Part shown: piece after piece, positions 10,845 to 21,839 of the stretch
How positions within the stretch are numbered: the stretch's first letter is position 1
Layout: the number at the start of each line of letters is the position of its first letter
Source: Massilibacteroides sp.
Lineage (GTDB): Bacteria; Bacteroidota; Bacteroidia; Bacteroidales; Tannerellaceae
Direction of reading: 5' to 3'
DNA: 64,000 bases
NCBI GenBank assembly: GCA_028708075.1
Contig: JAQVZS010000001.1
Location: 143,319-207,318 of the forward strand
Translations under genes and position numbers: made by a program
Notes under the pieces: model-generated
Databases searched by the model: none
What the model was told of the DNA's origin: nothing
What the model saw: only the letters and a program-made list of their open reading frames with translations

Positions 10845-11720
10845 TCAAATTCGCTGTAAAACAGTATCGATTAAATCCGTCATGTTTCCTTTGTATTCCG
10901 TGTTCATACGATGATTCACACGACCGGCGATAATACAACAAACGGTCATAGCACGATGTCCCATCAACGTCGCTAGTCCCGCTAACGAAGAACTTTCCAT
11001 TTCGTAATTTGTAATCTTTTTTCCGTTAAAATGAAACTGTTCTATCTTGGAATTTAAAAAGGGGTCGCGCAAAGCTAAACGAACTTTCCTCCCTTGTGGA
11101 CCGTAGAATCCGTTTGCTGCGATTGTATATCCTTTATGGATATCGTTCCGAGCGATTTGCCGGATTAACGATTCATCCGCGGAAACAACATAGGGTTTTA
11201 ACCCTTCTATTTTCCAGTCCAATTGTTCCAACAGCGCTTTTTCCAAAGACAGATCGCGTATCTTTTCTGTATTGGCATAGAAATAAAGTACTCCGTCAAA
11301 ACCGATAGATTTTTCTGCGGCGACATAATTACCGATGGTCAGTTCCGGCTGTAAACTACCGGAGGTACCAACGCGAACCAGTGTCAATGGAGTAAATTGG
11401 TTTTTAATCGTACGGGTTTCAAAATCGATATTGACTAATGCGTCTAATTCAGTTAACACAATATCAATATTGTCCGAACCTATTCCGTGAGACAAGGCGG
11501 TAATCCTTTTCCCCTGATAGGTGCCGGTAATAGAATGAAATTCTCGGCTGGAAACTTCACATTCCTGATAATCAAAAAAAGAAGCTACCGAGTTTACGCG
11601 CTCCGGATCACCGACAAGAATGATCTTATCTGCTACTTGTCCCGGTTTTAAATGAAGATGGAATATACTTCCATCTTCATTTATGATAAGTTCCGAAGCC
11701 GGAATCGTTCCCATTGTCAC
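10845..11720 (-). CDS. Nucleoside phosphorylase (uridine phosphorylase-like)
   Basis: [67 protein letters not shown]. Confidence 0.9.
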   Translation of the reverse strand: MTMGTIPASELIINEDGSIFHLHLKPGQVADKIILVGDPERVNSVASFFDYQECEVSSREFHSITGTYQGKRITALSHGIGSDNIDIVLTELDALVNIDFETRTIKNQFTPLTLVRVGTSGSLQPELTIGNYVAAEKSIGFDGVLYFYANTEKIRDLSLEKALLEQLDWKIEGLKPYVVSADESLIRQIARNDIHKGYTIAANGFYGPQGRKVRLALRDPFLNSKIEQFHFNGKKITNYEMESSSLAGLATLMGHRAMTVCCIIAGRVNHRMNTEYKGNMTDLIDTVLQRI

Positions 11721-11721
11721 A

Positions 11722-12714
11722 TTAATCTTTTAATGGTTTTGAAGAAGACGGACTTGGTTTTGCGATATTTTCGCGCATAGTCGTGTCTGCCTCAATATTT
11801 TTCATTTTATAATAATCCATAATACCCAGATTCCCATTACGGAAGGCTTCTGCCATTGCTTTTGGAACTTCTGCTTCTGCCTCAATTACTTTCGCACGGG
11901 CTTCTTGTGCTTTTGCTTTCATTTCCTGTTCAAAAGCGACCGCCATGGCGCGACGTTCTTCGGCTTTTGCTTGCGCAATATTTTTATCAGCCTGAGCTTG
12001 GTCCATTTGCAGGTAAGCGCCGATATTTTTACCTATATCGATGTCGGCGATGTCGATCGAAAGAATTTCGAAAGCAGTCCCGGCATCCAATCCTTTCCGA
12101 AGTACTAATTTAGAAATCGAATCCGGATTTTCCAAAACGGTTTTGTGACTGTCCGACGAACCGATTGAGGAGACAATACCTTCACCGACACGTGCCAGTA
12201 TGGTTTCCTCACCAGCTCCTCCAACCAGTTGCTTAATATTGGCGCGAACCGTGACACGGGCTTTCGCGATAAGCTGGATTCCGTCTTTTGCAACGGCTGT
12301 TACCGGCGGTGTGTCGATAACTTTGGGATTAACCGACATTTGTACGGCTTGAAAAACATCGCGTCCCGCCAAATCAATTGCTGTAGCCATTTGGAAAGGT
12401 AAATCGATATTGGCTTTCGAAGCCGAAACCAACGCGTGTACAACCTTCTCTACGTGTCCACCGGCCAGGTAGTGTGCTTCTAATTCATCGCGCGTCAGCG
12501 TTTTGATTCCAGCTTTATGCGCTTCGATCATAGCCCGGGCGATGATATAAGGCGGAACTTTACGAATACGCATCAGGAACAATTGTATCAACGAGATGTT
12601 AACGCCGGATACTTTCGCAGATATCCATAACAGGAACGGTACATAATAAAAGAAGATAATAAGCAGCAGCAATGCGGCGCCTAATAAAAAAACAGGTAAA
12701 AAGGATGTTTCCAT
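11722..12714 (-). CDS. floA: Flotillin-like protein FloA (UPF0365/YqfA family)
   Basis: N-terminal hydrophobic segment, [33 protein letters not shown], and [60 protein letters not shown]. Confidence 0.93.
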   Translation of the reverse strand: METSFLPVFLLGAALLLLIIFFYYVPFLLWISAKVSGVNISLIQLFLMRIRKVPPYIIARAMIEAHKAGIKTLTRDELEAHYLAGGHVEKVVHALVSASKANIDLPFQMATAIDLAGRDVFQAVQMSVNPKVIDTPPVTAVAKDGIQLIAKARVTVRANIKQLVGGAGEETILARVGEGIVSSIGSSDSHKTVLENPDSISKLVLRKGLDAGTAFEILSIDIADIDIGKNIGAYLQMDQAQADKNIAQAKAEERRAMAVAFEQEMKAKAQEARAKVIEAEAEVPKAMAEAFRNGNLGIMDYYKMKNIEADTTMRENIAKPSPSSSKPLKD

Positions 12715-12716
12715 AT

Positions 12717-13211
12717 TTAGTTGTTTATGTTTATGTTTTTATTCTCTATAGGTTCTACAAGTACATTATAACCATCTACACGAACGACTTTAATCGGGGT
12801 TTCTTCATTGATAAATTCGCCTGTGGATTTAGCTTCCACCGTAATCCCTTTAATCAATGCTTTTCCGATTGGTGCCAGGCGGGAAAGAGTTATCCCTTCG
12901 TCGCCCGTTTCGATACCTAATTCCCGGCTGGACGTCAGGCGGGAATCGATGTTGGTATTTAGTGCTACACGATTGAACGACTTAGAGCGTAACAGCCAGA
13001 AAAACGCAATGCCGAAAGTCAAGACGGAAGATATAAGCGTGATGTTTCCGATGGTTTGTCCTACGGTATACGCATAAATGATCCCTCCTACGGCAAAAAC
13101 AAATCCGCCGACTCCGGCGACTGTAATTCCCGGTAACAGAAATATTTCCAATAAAAGGAGCAATATAGCTACAATAATTAGAAAAGCAATGATAAGAGTA
13201 TTAAATAGCAT
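12717..13211 (-). CDS. NfeD-like membrane protein (C-terminal OB-fold domain)
   Basis: Several TM helices, then the NfeD-like C-terminal region ([53 protein letters not shown]). Paired with the flotillin-like gene. Confidence 0.88.
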   Translation of the reverse strand: MLFNTLIIAFLIIVAILLLLLEIFLLPGITVAGVGGFVFAVGGIIYAYTVGQTIGNITLISSVLTFGIAFFWLLRSKSFNRVALNTNIDSRLTSSRELGIETGDEGITLSRLAPIGKALIKGITVEAKSTGEFINEETPIKVVRVDGYNVLVEPIENKNININN

Positions 13212-13240
13212 AGATTTTTATACTAAACATGTTGTATTTC

Positions 13241-14677
13241 TTATGGATGACTTTTTAGATATTGAATTTCCGTGTTTCGTGCTACCTTTTCCAATGTAAA
13301 AGGCTGCGACAACAAGTTTTCTAACAGTTGTTCGTCCTTTAGGATAGCCGCTGCTATTTGATTGCGGGACGATTTTTCTGCTTTCGAATAAGTTGTGCGA
13401 GCCTGTTTCAATCGGTTTTTCACTTCCTGAATTTGTTTCTTTATAGAAAGTGCTTTTTCGTAGGTGTTTCTGGCTTCATCGCTTTTTATTTCTGCTAACC
13501 TGTAATAAATGGTGTTGTCGTTAATTACAAATTCGAATTCTTTTTGAGGGGTTTGATTCCCGGACGATTTCTGATAGGCCAATTGGACAAGATTTTTATA
13601 ATCGGGTTGTTTCCAGGTGTCTCGTATCGAAGTTATTATCGCACGCGTTCTTTTTTCTTCAAGACTGTCGCCTTCTATTCTGGCGCGGGTATCGTCTGGA
13701 ATAAATAAATAAACGCAGACTTTGTCTTCCGGTTGGAAACGATCGGAAACAAACCAGCCTAAATCTTTGTTATCGTCTATGACAAGCAGGTAATCGTTAT
13801 AAATAGAATTATACGGCATACCCATTTGTTCGGGGGTCAGGTACGTATCTGAATTGGTGTTGTAACGGGTGACGAAAATATCGTATCCTCCCAGCGATTC
13901 TTTGTTGTCCGACGCAAAATAAATGGTTGCTCCATCCGGCATTACGAACGGAAAATTTGTATTGCTGCCGGAACGATTTATATTTTCAGGCAGACGTTTC
14001 TCATCTCCCCATTTGTCAATTAATTTGGACTGGGTATAAAGATTGTAAAAACCGATTTCTTTTGTTTTTCCGTAATAGATGTTTTGTTCTTTCTGGTTTT
14101 TATAGACGGTCGATATTACCGTGTCATTTTGTTGGAAAAACTGGTTGTAGTCGTGGATTGAACCTGCTTCTTCACTTAATTGATAGGTGTTTAAAACTGC
14201 GTTTTTATCAACTACAATGCTGTCTATAATCTGTATATTCTCGACACGTTCGAGCATGCGTTGCCCCTTTTTTGCTAGATCGATCTTTTTTTCAAAAATA
14301 TCCGTATCTTGTTTCTTTTTTTTCAACAGGCTAATGTATTCATCAAACATTTGAACAGACTCATCGAAACGGTAGGTAAGAAAATACAATTCGCCCATGT
14401 AACGGTATGATTCCTGCACTTTTCGTTTTACGGCAATCAATAAATGTTTTTCAGCTGTTTCTAAATCTCCTGTTTCGAAACAACAAACTCCGTACCAATG
14501 ATTGTAAGAAGAATTACTGGGAACCCGTTGTACTAAGCGTTCAAAAGCAGGCTTAGCTTCCGCATATTTTCCTTCATTATAAAGTTTTTTTGCCTGATCT
14601 AAACTTTGCGCATGCAATCCTGCGGTCAAGAGGATCATAACTATTGTATAAAGTAGTTTACTTACAACTCCTTTCAT
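13241..14677 (-). CDS. Secreted TPR / PD40 (WD40-like beta-propeller) repeat protein
   Basis: Signal peptide; TPR-like N-terminus (AKKLYNEGKYAEAKPAFERLVQ...); FPFVMPDGATIYFASDNKESLGGYDIFVTRYN is PD40-like; C-terminal coiled coil. Confidence 0.7.
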   Translation of the reverse strand: MKGVVSKLLYTIVMILLTAGLHAQSLDQAKKLYNEGKYAEAKPAFERLVQRVPSNSSYNHWYGVCCFETGDLETAEKHLLIAVKRKVQESYRYMGELYFLTYRFDESVQMFDEYISLLKKKKQDTDIFEKKIDLAKKGQRMLERVENIQIIDSIVVDKNAVLNTYQLSEEAGSIHDYNQFFQQNDTVISTVYKNQKEQNIYYGKTKEIGFYNLYTQSKLIDKWGDEKRLPENINRSGSNTNFPFVMPDGATIYFASDNKESLGGYDIFVTRYNTNSDTYLTPEQMGMPYNSIYNDYLLVIDDNKDLGWFVSDRFQPEDKVCVYLFIPDDTRARIEGDSLEEKRTRAIITSIRDTWKQPDYKNLVQLAYQKSSGNQTPQKEFEFVINDNTIYYRLAEIKSDEARNTYEKALSIKKQIQEVKNRLKQARTTYSKAEKSSRNQIAAAILKDEQLLENLLSQPFTLEKVARNTEIQYLKSHP

Positions 14678-14746
14678 TGTTTTGTCTATAAAAATTATAT
14701 AGTCTCAAAGATAATAATATTTTTAGATTAACCAGAAAACAGTCTA

Positions 14747-15646
14747 CTAAACTATATGTCGAATGATGTGATTGGTTATTTTTTCTTTATTGTCCGGACT
14801 AAACCATGTAATTTCCGGGTCTTTTTTGAACCAAGTCATTTGTTTTCTGGCATAAACTCGAGAATTTCGTTTTATTTTTTCTATGGCGAAATCAAGAGTC
14901 CACTCTCCTTCCAAATAACGGAACAGTTCTTTATATCCGACGGTATTAAGTGCGTTCAAGTGTTTATGAGGAAATACTTTTTTTGCTTCGTCCAATAATC
15001 CGTCCTGCATCATTTGATCCACCCGTTCGTTTATGCGGTTGCCTAATTCTTCTCTATCGCGGATTAATCCGATCTTCAAGGTTTTGAAAGGCCGTGTTTT
15101 TTGGGGATTAGTTCGGAACGAAGTATATGTTTTGCCCGTCATACGACATACTTCTACAGCATGAATCACCCGTTTATAATTCATTTTGTCTACAATCGTG
15201 TAATGCTCAGGATCTTTTTTTTTCAGCTCGTCTAGGATGGGTTGCAATCCTTCTTTTTTGTATTGTGCATAGATTTCGTCCCGTATTTCTTGGGAAATTG
15301 TCGGCATATCGTCAATCCCTTTGCAAACGGCGTCAATATACATCATCGAACCTCCGGTCATGACAGCGATTTCTTGCGTTTGAAATAAATTATCTAGTAA
15401 GGCCAAACTTTCCTGCTCAAATTGACTGGCGCTGTAATAATCAGTTAACTCCAGCATTCCCACGAAATAATGAGGTATGCGTTGTCGTTGGGCGAGGGTA
15501 GGGGCTGCAGTACCGATGGGTAGTTCTTTATATAATTGTCTCGAGTCTGCAGAAAGAATAGCAGAACCGAAACGTTCTGCTATCTCCAAACTTAATGCTG
15601 TTTTCCCTACGCCTGTTGGACCTAAAAGAACAATCAACGTTTTCAT
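14747..15646 (-). CDS. miaA: tRNA dimethylallyltransferase
   Basis: [63 protein letters not shown]. Confidence 0.97.
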   Translation of the reverse strand: MKTLIVLLGPTGVGKTALSLEIAERFGSAILSADSRQLYKELPIGTAAPTLAQRQRIPHYFVGMLELTDYYSASQFEQESLALLDNLFQTQEIAVMTGGSMMYIDAVCKGIDDMPTISQEIRDEIYAQYKKEGLQPILDELKKKDPEHYTIVDKMNYKRVIHAVEVCRMTGKTYTSFRTNPQKTRPFKTLKIGLIRDREELGNRINERVDQMMQDGLLDEAKKVFPHKHLNALNTVGYKELFRYLEGEWTLDFAIEKIKRNSRVYARKQMTWFKKDPEITWFSPDNKEKITNHIIRHIV

Positions 15647-16206
15647 CGAAAACGTTCGTCCTCATAAGAGTTGTCTATTGGTTCTTCTCCTAATCCGTCA
15701 AAACCTTCTTTGTCCAATTCGTCTATATCATAATCTGAATCCCCATAAAAGTCTTCTCCTAAATCCGTATTGGATGTTTTGGTATCTATATCATTGAAGT
15801 TTACGGTTTGACTGGGAGGTAATCCTTCTGACCGGCTGCAAATCGGAGATTTTAAATGCTGTCCCGGGATAATTTCCCGTAATTCCATAAAAAAGGCTCT
15901 TTCCGTTAAATAATCGAAGACATAGAGTATTTTTTGATATTCATCTTCCAGTAAATCCTCCAGCCGGGTGTCTTCCATTAGGTAATTATCTTCTTCGGAA
16001 GATGTATCCATTTCTATTAACGTGATCTCGGTTTTCTTTCCCCAGTCGTCGTCACAAATGAAAAAAGAAGCCATTTGATCTTTCGTATAATTTACCGAAT
16101 CCAGAATAGCATTATGCAAATCCAGAAATGTAGCTTCCGAGTCTATTTTAATTTCACGTTTAAACTCATCTACTTCGTCGGATAAAATTAAAAATCTAAA
16201 TAGCAT
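15643..16206 (-). CDS. Plasmid pRiA4b ORF-3-like / 'IS1096 passenger TnpR-like' family protein
   Basis: [55 protein letters not shown] is typical of this family; acidic C-terminal tail. Start set at 16206, not 16290, because the longer ORF runs into a bidirectional terminator. Confidence 0.75.
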   Translation of the reverse strand: MLFRFLILSDEVDEFKREIKIDSEATFLDLHNAILDSVNYTKDQMASFFICDDDWGKKTEITLIEMDTSSEEDNYLMEDTRLEDLLEDEYQKILYVFDYLTERAFFMELREIIPGQHLKSPICSRSEGLPPSQTVNFNDIDTKTSNTDLGEDFYGDSDYDIDELDKEGFDGLGEEPIDNSYEDERFR

Positions 16207-16270
16207 AGTTGTTCGTTTTTTGTTTGCTTCAAAATTAATAATAAATACATTTCCTGCGAATAATTGGAGA

Positions 16271-16316
16271 AAAAAAAGACCACCTCGCAATTGGAAGCAG
16301 AGGTGGTAGTTTTTTT
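16271..16316. terminator. Bidirectional rho-independent terminator downstream of the lpx operon region
   Basis: ACCACCTC (16279-16286) pairs with GAGGTGGT (16300-16307). A-tract on the left and T-tract on the right. Confidence 0.85.
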
Positions 16317-16336
16317 GTTTTTTCTCAATAAAGAAA

Positions 16337-17122
16337 TCAATCGTCGATCGAGCCTCTTACGATTCCCCTAGACGATGTTTTAATAAAATTCAGGATCAAA
16401 TCCCGTTCAACGCCAGGTTCGTATTCGGTTTCAATACATTTGATGGCTTCCGTATTATTTAATCCACGCGTATATAGCGTACGGTAGATATCCTGTATCA
16501 AATAAACCTGTTGATTTGTAAAACCTCTCCGTCTCAATCCGACAATATTAATTCCACAATAAACAATCGGATCACGACCGATTAGTGTATAAGGTGGGAT
16601 ATCTTTTCCAATGCGTGAGCCTCCTTGTATCATGACGTGCTGAGAAATACGTGAGAATTGATGAACAAGACAACCTCCACTTACGATTGCGAAATCGTCA
16701 ATATCTACTTCTCCAGCTATTTGGCAGGCATTTCCGATGATTACGTGGTTTTTTAAAACACAATCATGTGCAATATGCGAATAAGCCATTAAAAGGCAAT
16801 TATTCCCTACTACGGTTTTTCCTTTAGAAGCTGTACCTCTGTTAACCGTCGCACATTCGCGTACCATTGTATTATCTCCAATAATAGCCGTTGTTACTTC
16901 ACCAGCAAATTTCAAATCCTGAGGAATCCCGGCGATGATGGCTCCTGGAAAAATCCTGCAATTTTCTCCTAAGCGCGCTCCGTTATGAAGAACGGCATGC
17001 GTATAAATTCTACAGTTATCTCCAATTTCTACGTCTTTTTCAATAACGGCAAAGGGCTCTATGGTCACATTTTCTCCGATTTTTGCGTCCGGGTGAATCA
17101 CTGCTAAAGGTGAATGGTTCAT
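16337..17122 (-). CDS. lpxA: UDP-N-acetylglucosamine acyltransferase
   Basis: Hexapeptide repeats with IHPDAKIGENVTIEPFAVIEKDVEIGDNC and LMAYSHIAHDCVLKNHVIIGN. Confidence 0.96.
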   Translation of the reverse strand: MNHSPLAVIHPDAKIGENVTIEPFAVIEKDVEIGDNCRIYTHAVLHNGARLGENCRIFPGAIIAGIPQDLKFAGEVTTAIIGDNTMVRECATVNRGTASKGKTVVGNNCLLMAYSHIAHDCVLKNHVIIGNACQIAGEVDIDDFAIVSGGCLVHQFSRISQHVMIQGGSRIGKDIPPYTLIGRDPIVYCGINIVGLRRRGFTNQQVYLIQDIYRTLYTRGLNNTEAIKCIETEYEPGVERDLILNFIKTSSRGIVRGSIDD

Positions 17123-17132
17123 ATTAAGTGTT

Positions 17133-18518
17133 TTATTTATTTTTTACTATTTGTGCCATTAATTCGGCTTCACATACTAATTTTTCTCCTACAAAAACAT
17201 GTCCTTTCATGGACGAGATCCCTCTTCGGATCGGAGCTAATAATTCGAGACGGAAAAATAACGTATCTCCCGGGACGACCATTTGCCTGAATTTTACGCC
17301 GTCAATCTTCATAAAATAAGTCGAATAACGTTCCGGTTCTTCAACAGAGTTTAGTACAAGAAGTCCGCCGATTTGTGCCATGGCCTCTACTAACAAAACG
17401 CCAGGCATAATAGGCTCTTGCGGAAAATGCCCTTGAAAGAAAGGTTCGTTTACCGTTACATTTTTAATGCCAACAATCCGTTCATCTCCCAACTCAATGA
17501 TTTTATCCACCAACAAGAATGGATAGCGGTGAGGCAATAGTTCTTTAATTCTGTTTATATCCATTACCGGTGGGATATTGGGATTATAAACAGGGGCCTG
17601 TATTTCGTTTAATTTAATATCTTTTCGGATCAGTTTCGCTAATTGATTATTGATTTTATGTCCTGGACGCGTGGCAATAATCCGTCCTTTAATTGGTTTG
17701 CCGATTAAAGCCAGGTCACCAATCACATCAATCAGTTTATGTCTGGCCGGTTCATTATCGAATGCTAAAGGTTTATTGTTGATGTACCCTAATTGATCAA
17801 TATTCTTGCGCGGGATATTTAATTTGTCTGCCAATTCATCCAGCGATTCTTGAGCAATCTTTTGGTCATAGATTACAATCGCATTATCTAAATCGCCTCC
17901 TTTAATCAGATTGTTTTTAAGAAGCATTTCCACTTCTCTGACAAAAACGAACGTTCTGGAAGCGGCTATTTGATCGGCAAATTCAGATAAATCATTCAAG
18001 GTTGCGAACTGGTTCGACAACACAGGCGAATTAAACGAAATCAATGTATGTACGCTAAAACTGTCGTCCGGTAAGAGAATCAAGGAAGAACCGGTCTCGT
18101 CATCTTTTACCTCTATTTTTTGTTTAACGATGTAATAATCTTTAGGCGCGTTTTGTTCCACTATTCCGGAATCAATAATCCCTTGTGTGAAATAGTATGA
18201 ACTTCCGTCTAGAATTGGGAATTCCGGCGCGTCAACTTCGATCAGGCAATTATCTATTTCGAAGGCATATAACGCAGCCATTGCATGTTCAATCGTACTG
18301 ACTTGTATTCCGCTTTTCGAAATAACCGTACCTCTTTGCGTATTGACTACATTTTCCGCGAGCGCATCCACTACCGGTGAATCTTCCAGATCAATACGTT
18401 TAACTTTGTACCCATGGTTTTCAGGGGCAGGATTAAACGTAATATGTATATCCAATCCGGTATGTAATCCCTTACCTTCGAGCGAAAAGCTTTTCGCAAG
18501 CGTTTTCTGTTTTTGCAT
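17133..18518 (-). CDS. lpxC/fabZ: Bifunctional UDP-3-O-acyl-GlcNAc deacetylase / 3-hydroxyacyl-ACP dehydratase (LpxC-FabZ fusion)
   Basis: N-terminal LpxC (SLEGKGLHTG, TIEHAMAALYAFEIDNCLIEVDAPEFPILDGSS) fused to C-terminal FabZ (LLPHRYPFLLVDKI, FFQGHFPQEPIMPGVLLVEAMAQ). Confidence 0.97.
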   Translation of the reverse strand: MQKQKTLAKSFSLEGKGLHTGLDIHITFNPAPENHGYKVKRIDLEDSPVVDALAENVVNTQRGTVISKSGIQVSTIEHAMAALYAFEIDNCLIEVDAPEFPILDGSSYYFTQGIIDSGIVEQNAPKDYYIVKQKIEVKDDETGSSLILLPDDSFSVHTLISFNSPVLSNQFATLNDLSEFADQIAASRTFVFVREVEMLLKNNLIKGGDLDNAIVIYDQKIAQESLDELADKLNIPRKNIDQLGYINNKPLAFDNEPARHKLIDVIGDLALIGKPIKGRIIATRPGHKINNQLAKLIRKDIKLNEIQAPVYNPNIPPVMDINRIKELLPHRYPFLLVDKIIELGDERIVGIKNVTVNEPFFQGHFPQEPIMPGVLLVEAMAQIGGLLVLNSVEEPERYSTYFMKIDGVKFRQMVVPGDTLFFRLELLAPIRRGISSMKGHVFVGEKLVCEAELMAQIVKNK

Positions 18519-18534
18519 ACTTTCGTTAATTGTA

Positions 18535-19575
18535 TTATTTGTTTTTTTCTTGTTTCAATAATTCTATTTCCCGTTGTAACTCACCGATTGTACGGTATAT
18601 TTCCGGTAATTTCCCGAATACCGCGCTTGAACGGAAAAATAATTTTGAGTCTATTGCCGGAGTCCCTAATATGGTTCTTCCTTCTTTAACACGACTGTGA
18701 ACTCCTGCCTGTGCACCGATAGATACGTTGTCTTCTATTTTAATATGTCCTGCCAATCCGGCTTGTCCTCCAAACATACAATGTTTCCCTATTTTAACGG
18801 ATCCGGCTATTCCGGTTTGGGCAGCCATAACCGTATTTTCTCCCACTTCAACATTGTGCCCGATTTGTACCAAGTTGTCTAATTTAACACCTTTCCGGAT
18901 GATTGTAGAGTCCATCACGGCTCTGTCTATTGTTGTGTTTGCGCCAATTTCAACATCATCTTCGATAACTACATTTCCTAACTGAGGTATTTTTTTATAG
19001 GTTTCTCCTTCCGGTGCAAAACCGAAGCCATCTGCTCCTAAAACAGACCCCGCATGTAAAATACAGTTTTTGCCAATATGGCAATCTCTGTATATGGTAA
19101 CATGCGGATAAATTACCGTGTTTTCTCCGATTGAAACCCGGTCTCCGATATATGCGTAAGGATAGATTTTGCATCCTTTTTTTAAGTTTGTGTTTTCTCC
19201 TACATAAGCGAAATTACCAATATAACACCCGTCTTCGATAGTTGCCGAATTGGCAATATAGGCTGTCGATGCTATTCCTTCTCGGTTCCCCTTCGCTTTT
19301 TCAACTATGTTCATTAAAACAGCTAGAGAAGAATACGCATTTTCCACTCGGATAAGCGTTGCGTTCAACGTTCTTGAAGGGACAAAATCTTTGTTTACTA
19401 AAACAATACTTGCTTTTGTGCCATAAATGTAATGTTCATATTTGGGATTGGCAAGAAAGCTAAGGGTCCCGGGTTTTCCTTCTTCTATTTTGGAAAAATT
19501 ACTCACTTTCACATCGGGATTGCCCTCGATAACCCCACTTAAAACATTTGCTATCTCTTGAGCCGAAAACTCCAT
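18535..19575 (-). CDS. lpxD: UDP-3-O-(3-hydroxymyristoyl)glucosamine N-acyltransferase
   Basis: LpxD N-terminal domain plus LbH repeats ([46 protein letters not shown]). Confidence 0.97.
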   Translation of the reverse strand: MEFSAQEIANVLSGVIEGNPDVKVSNFSKIEEGKPGTLSFLANPKYEHYIYGTKASIVLVNKDFVPSRTLNATLIRVENAYSSLAVLMNIVEKAKGNREGIASTAYIANSATIEDGCYIGNFAYVGENTNLKKGCKIYPYAYIGDRVSIGENTVIYPHVTIYRDCHIGKNCILHAGSVLGADGFGFAPEGETYKKIPQLGNVVIEDDVEIGANTTIDRAVMDSTIIRKGVKLDNLVQIGHNVEVGENTVMAAQTGIAGSVKIGKHCMFGGQAGLAGHIKIEDNVSIGAQAGVHSRVKEGRTILGTPAIDSKLFFRSSAVFGKLPEIYRTIGELQREIELLKQEKNK

Positions 19576-19671
19576 TATACGAATATTTGAGGTATATAAT
19601 CTTGTTTATTAATTACTATCTTAAAAAAGATAGCTTGCAAATTTGGGAAAAATATTGGAATCCGCCTCTAT

Positions 19672-20508
19672 CTATTCTTGAATAATTTGCTTATTCCGTA
19701 GATATACGGACATTTCCTGTTGTATAACAGCTGCTTCTTTTCGGGCGGATTCCGCGAATCCATCCGACGAATCTGCGTATATAATCGCTCTGGAGGAATT
19801 GACTAATAGGCTGCAGTTTTTATTCATTCCGTATTCCGCAACTTCTTTCAAGTTGCCTCCTTGTGCTCCAACGCCTGGAACCAGAAGAAAATGTTCCGGA
19901 ACTAATTTGCGTACCGTTTCGAATGTACGTCCGTGTGTAGCCCCTACGACAAACATCAGTTGTTCTTTGCTTGCCCAATTTTGTGATTTTTTCAGGACCG
20001 CCTCGAAAAGCATGACCCCTTCCTGATCTTTAATCAATTGGAAATCGCCCGAACCTTTATTCGAAGTCAGGGCAAGCAAAATCACCCAACTTTCCGGATA
20101 AAGTAAAAAAGGTTTGACACTGTCTTCCCCCATGTACGGCGCCACGGTGACGGCGTTTACTTTCATATGATCAAAAAATGAACGCGCGTACATTTCGGAT
20201 GTGTTGCCGATATCTCCGCGTTTCGCATCCGCGATTATAAACTGATCCGGATAATTCTCCCGAATATAGGCAATTGTTTTTCCTAACGAAATCAATCCGG
20301 CAACTCCGGTACTCTCATAAAATGCCAGATTTGGCTTATAAGCCACACAATAGGGAGCCGTAGCATCGATGATCGCTCTGTTAAAAGTAAATACGGGATC
20401 TTCTTCTTTTAAAAGGTGCGAAGGAATCTTTTTAATGTCCGTGTCTAATCCCACACACAAGAAAGACTGTTTCCGTTTTATGTTTTCAATTAATTCTTGT
20501 CTTGTCAT
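19672..20508 (-). CDS. pyrF: Orotidine 5'-phosphate decarboxylase (type 2)
   Basis: [57 protein letters not shown]. Confidence 0.96.
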   Translation of the reverse strand: MTRQELIENIKRKQSFLCVGLDTDIKKIPSHLLKEEDPVFTFNRAIIDATAPYCVAYKPNLAFYESTGVAGLISLGKTIAYIRENYPDQFIIADAKRGDIGNTSEMYARSFFDHMKVNAVTVAPYMGEDSVKPFLLYPESWVILLALTSNKGSGDFQLIKDQEGVMLFEAVLKKSQNWASKEQLMFVVGATHGRTFETVRKLVPEHFLLVPGVGAQGGNLKEVAEYGMNKNCSLLVNSSRAIIYADSSDGFAESARKEAAVIQQEMSVYLRNKQIIQE

Positions 20509-20530
20509 TTATTTATTAAAATTTATTTTT

Positions 20531-20725
20531 TCACACTTCATGGGTTGAATTCAGTATCCTTTTATCAACAATGACCTTAGTAGCGTCTTTAGTGTTTGTT
20601 TGCGAATAGCTTCCTCCTCCTAACGTCCTATTTCCCATTTTCTGTTGTATCTGTGTTCCTTTCTGTACTTGGATGTCGAACATCGTGATAAAACAAAAGC
20701 TTGCTAATAATAGAATTTGTTTCAT
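20531..20725 (-). CDS. Possible small secreted protein of 64 aa
   Basis: Signal-peptide-like start MKQILLLASFCFITMFDIQ. Same strand in the gap between prfA and pyrF. No family recognised. Confidence 0.35.
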   Translation of the reverse strand: MKQILLLASFCFITMFDIQVQKGTQIQQKMGNRTLGGGSYSQTNTKDATKVIVDKRILNSTHEV

Positions 20726-20745
20726 GATCGTAATGGATAATAAGT

Positions 20746-21831
20746 TTAGAGTTTCGCCTCTTTCAGCCTTTCCGCATTCTCGGCAATAATCAGTTTGTCG
20801 ATCACCTCCTGAATATTTCCGTCCATGAACGAAGATAAATTATAAATCGTGTAATTGATCCGGTGATCCGTAACACGTCCTTGTGGATAATTATAGGTAC
20901 GTATTTTGGCGGAACGGTCTCCCGAAGAAACCATTGTTTTCCTTTTTCCGGCTATTTCGTCTAAGTATTTCTGATGTTCCATATTATATATACGGCTTCT
21001 CAGCTCAATTAGAGCCTTGGCTTTGTTTTTTAACTGCGATTTTTCGTCTTGGCATTGAACCGTGATCCCGGTCGGAATATGAACCAACCGTACGGCTGAA
21101 TAAGTTGTGTTCACCGATTGTCCGCCATGTCCGGAAGCACAAAAAATATCCGTGCGGATATCCGATTCCTTGATTTCGACATCAAATTCGTCTGCTTCCG
21201 GGAAAACGGCGACTGTCGCCGCCGACGTATGCACCCTTCCCTGAGTCTCTGTTTGAGGAATGCGCTGTACGCGATGCACGCCGGACTCGTATTTCAACGT
21301 TCCGTATACATTATCACCTGTGACTACGAAGATCACTTCTTTAAACCCTCCTGAGGTTCCTTCAGTGTTGCTGGTCTGTTCGATTTTCCAGCCCTTGCTT
21401 TCGCAATACTTGACATACATACGATATAAGTCGCCAGCAAACAACGCGGCCTCATCGCCCCCAGTTCCCCCTCTTATCTCAACAATCGCATTTTTGTCGT
21501 CTTGCGGATCGGCTGGAATAAGCAACAGTTTAATTTTTTCCTCTAATTCAGGAATACGTGTGCTACAAATTTCTAATTCCTCCCGGGCTATTTCTTTCAT
21601 CTCAGTATCCTGTTCAGTTTCCAGAACCGCCCTTGCTTCTTTCAATCCGTCCAATGTCTGGATATATTCCAGCCGTGCCTTGTTAATTTTCTCCAGTTCG
21701 TGATATTCCTTGTTCAGTTTCACGAACCGTTTCATATCCGCAATCACAGCCGGATCTGTAATCAATGTAGCCACTTCTTCAAACCGACTGACCAAACCAT
21801 TCAGTCTTGTCAATAAATCATTTTCTGCCAT
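20746..21831 (-). CDS. prfA: Peptide chain release factor 1
   Basis: GGT GGQ motif region [48 protein letters not shown]. Confidence 0.98.
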   Translation of the reverse strand: MAENDLLTRLNGLVSRFEEVATLITDPAVIADMKRFVKLNKEYHELEKINKARLEYIQTLDGLKEARAVLETEQDTEMKEIAREELEICSTRIPELEEKIKLLLIPADPQDDKNAIVEIRGGTGGDEAALFAGDLYRMYVKYCESKGWKIEQTSNTEGTSGGFKEVIFVVTGDNVYGTLKYESGVHRVQRIPQTETQGRVHTSAATVAVFPEADEFDVEIKESDIRTDIFCASGHGGQSVNTTYSAVRLVHIPTGITVQCQDEKSQLKNKAKALIELRSRIYNMEHQKYLDEIAGKRKTMVSSGDRSAKIRTYNYPQGRVTDHRINYTIYNLSSFMDGNIQEVIDKLIIAENAERLKEAKL

Positions 21832-21839
21832 TCGCTTAC

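Noticed and set aside
15643-16290. Mobile element at the 'IS1096 passenger TnpR-like' gene
   Set aside because: No transposase, terminal inverted repeats or target-site duplication visible; surrounded by conserved housekeeping genes.
19616-19633. CTATCTT-aaaa-AAGATAG hairpin between pyrF and lpxD as a terminator
   Set aside because: Short AT-rich stem without a clear T tract in the transcribed direction; could easily be chance.
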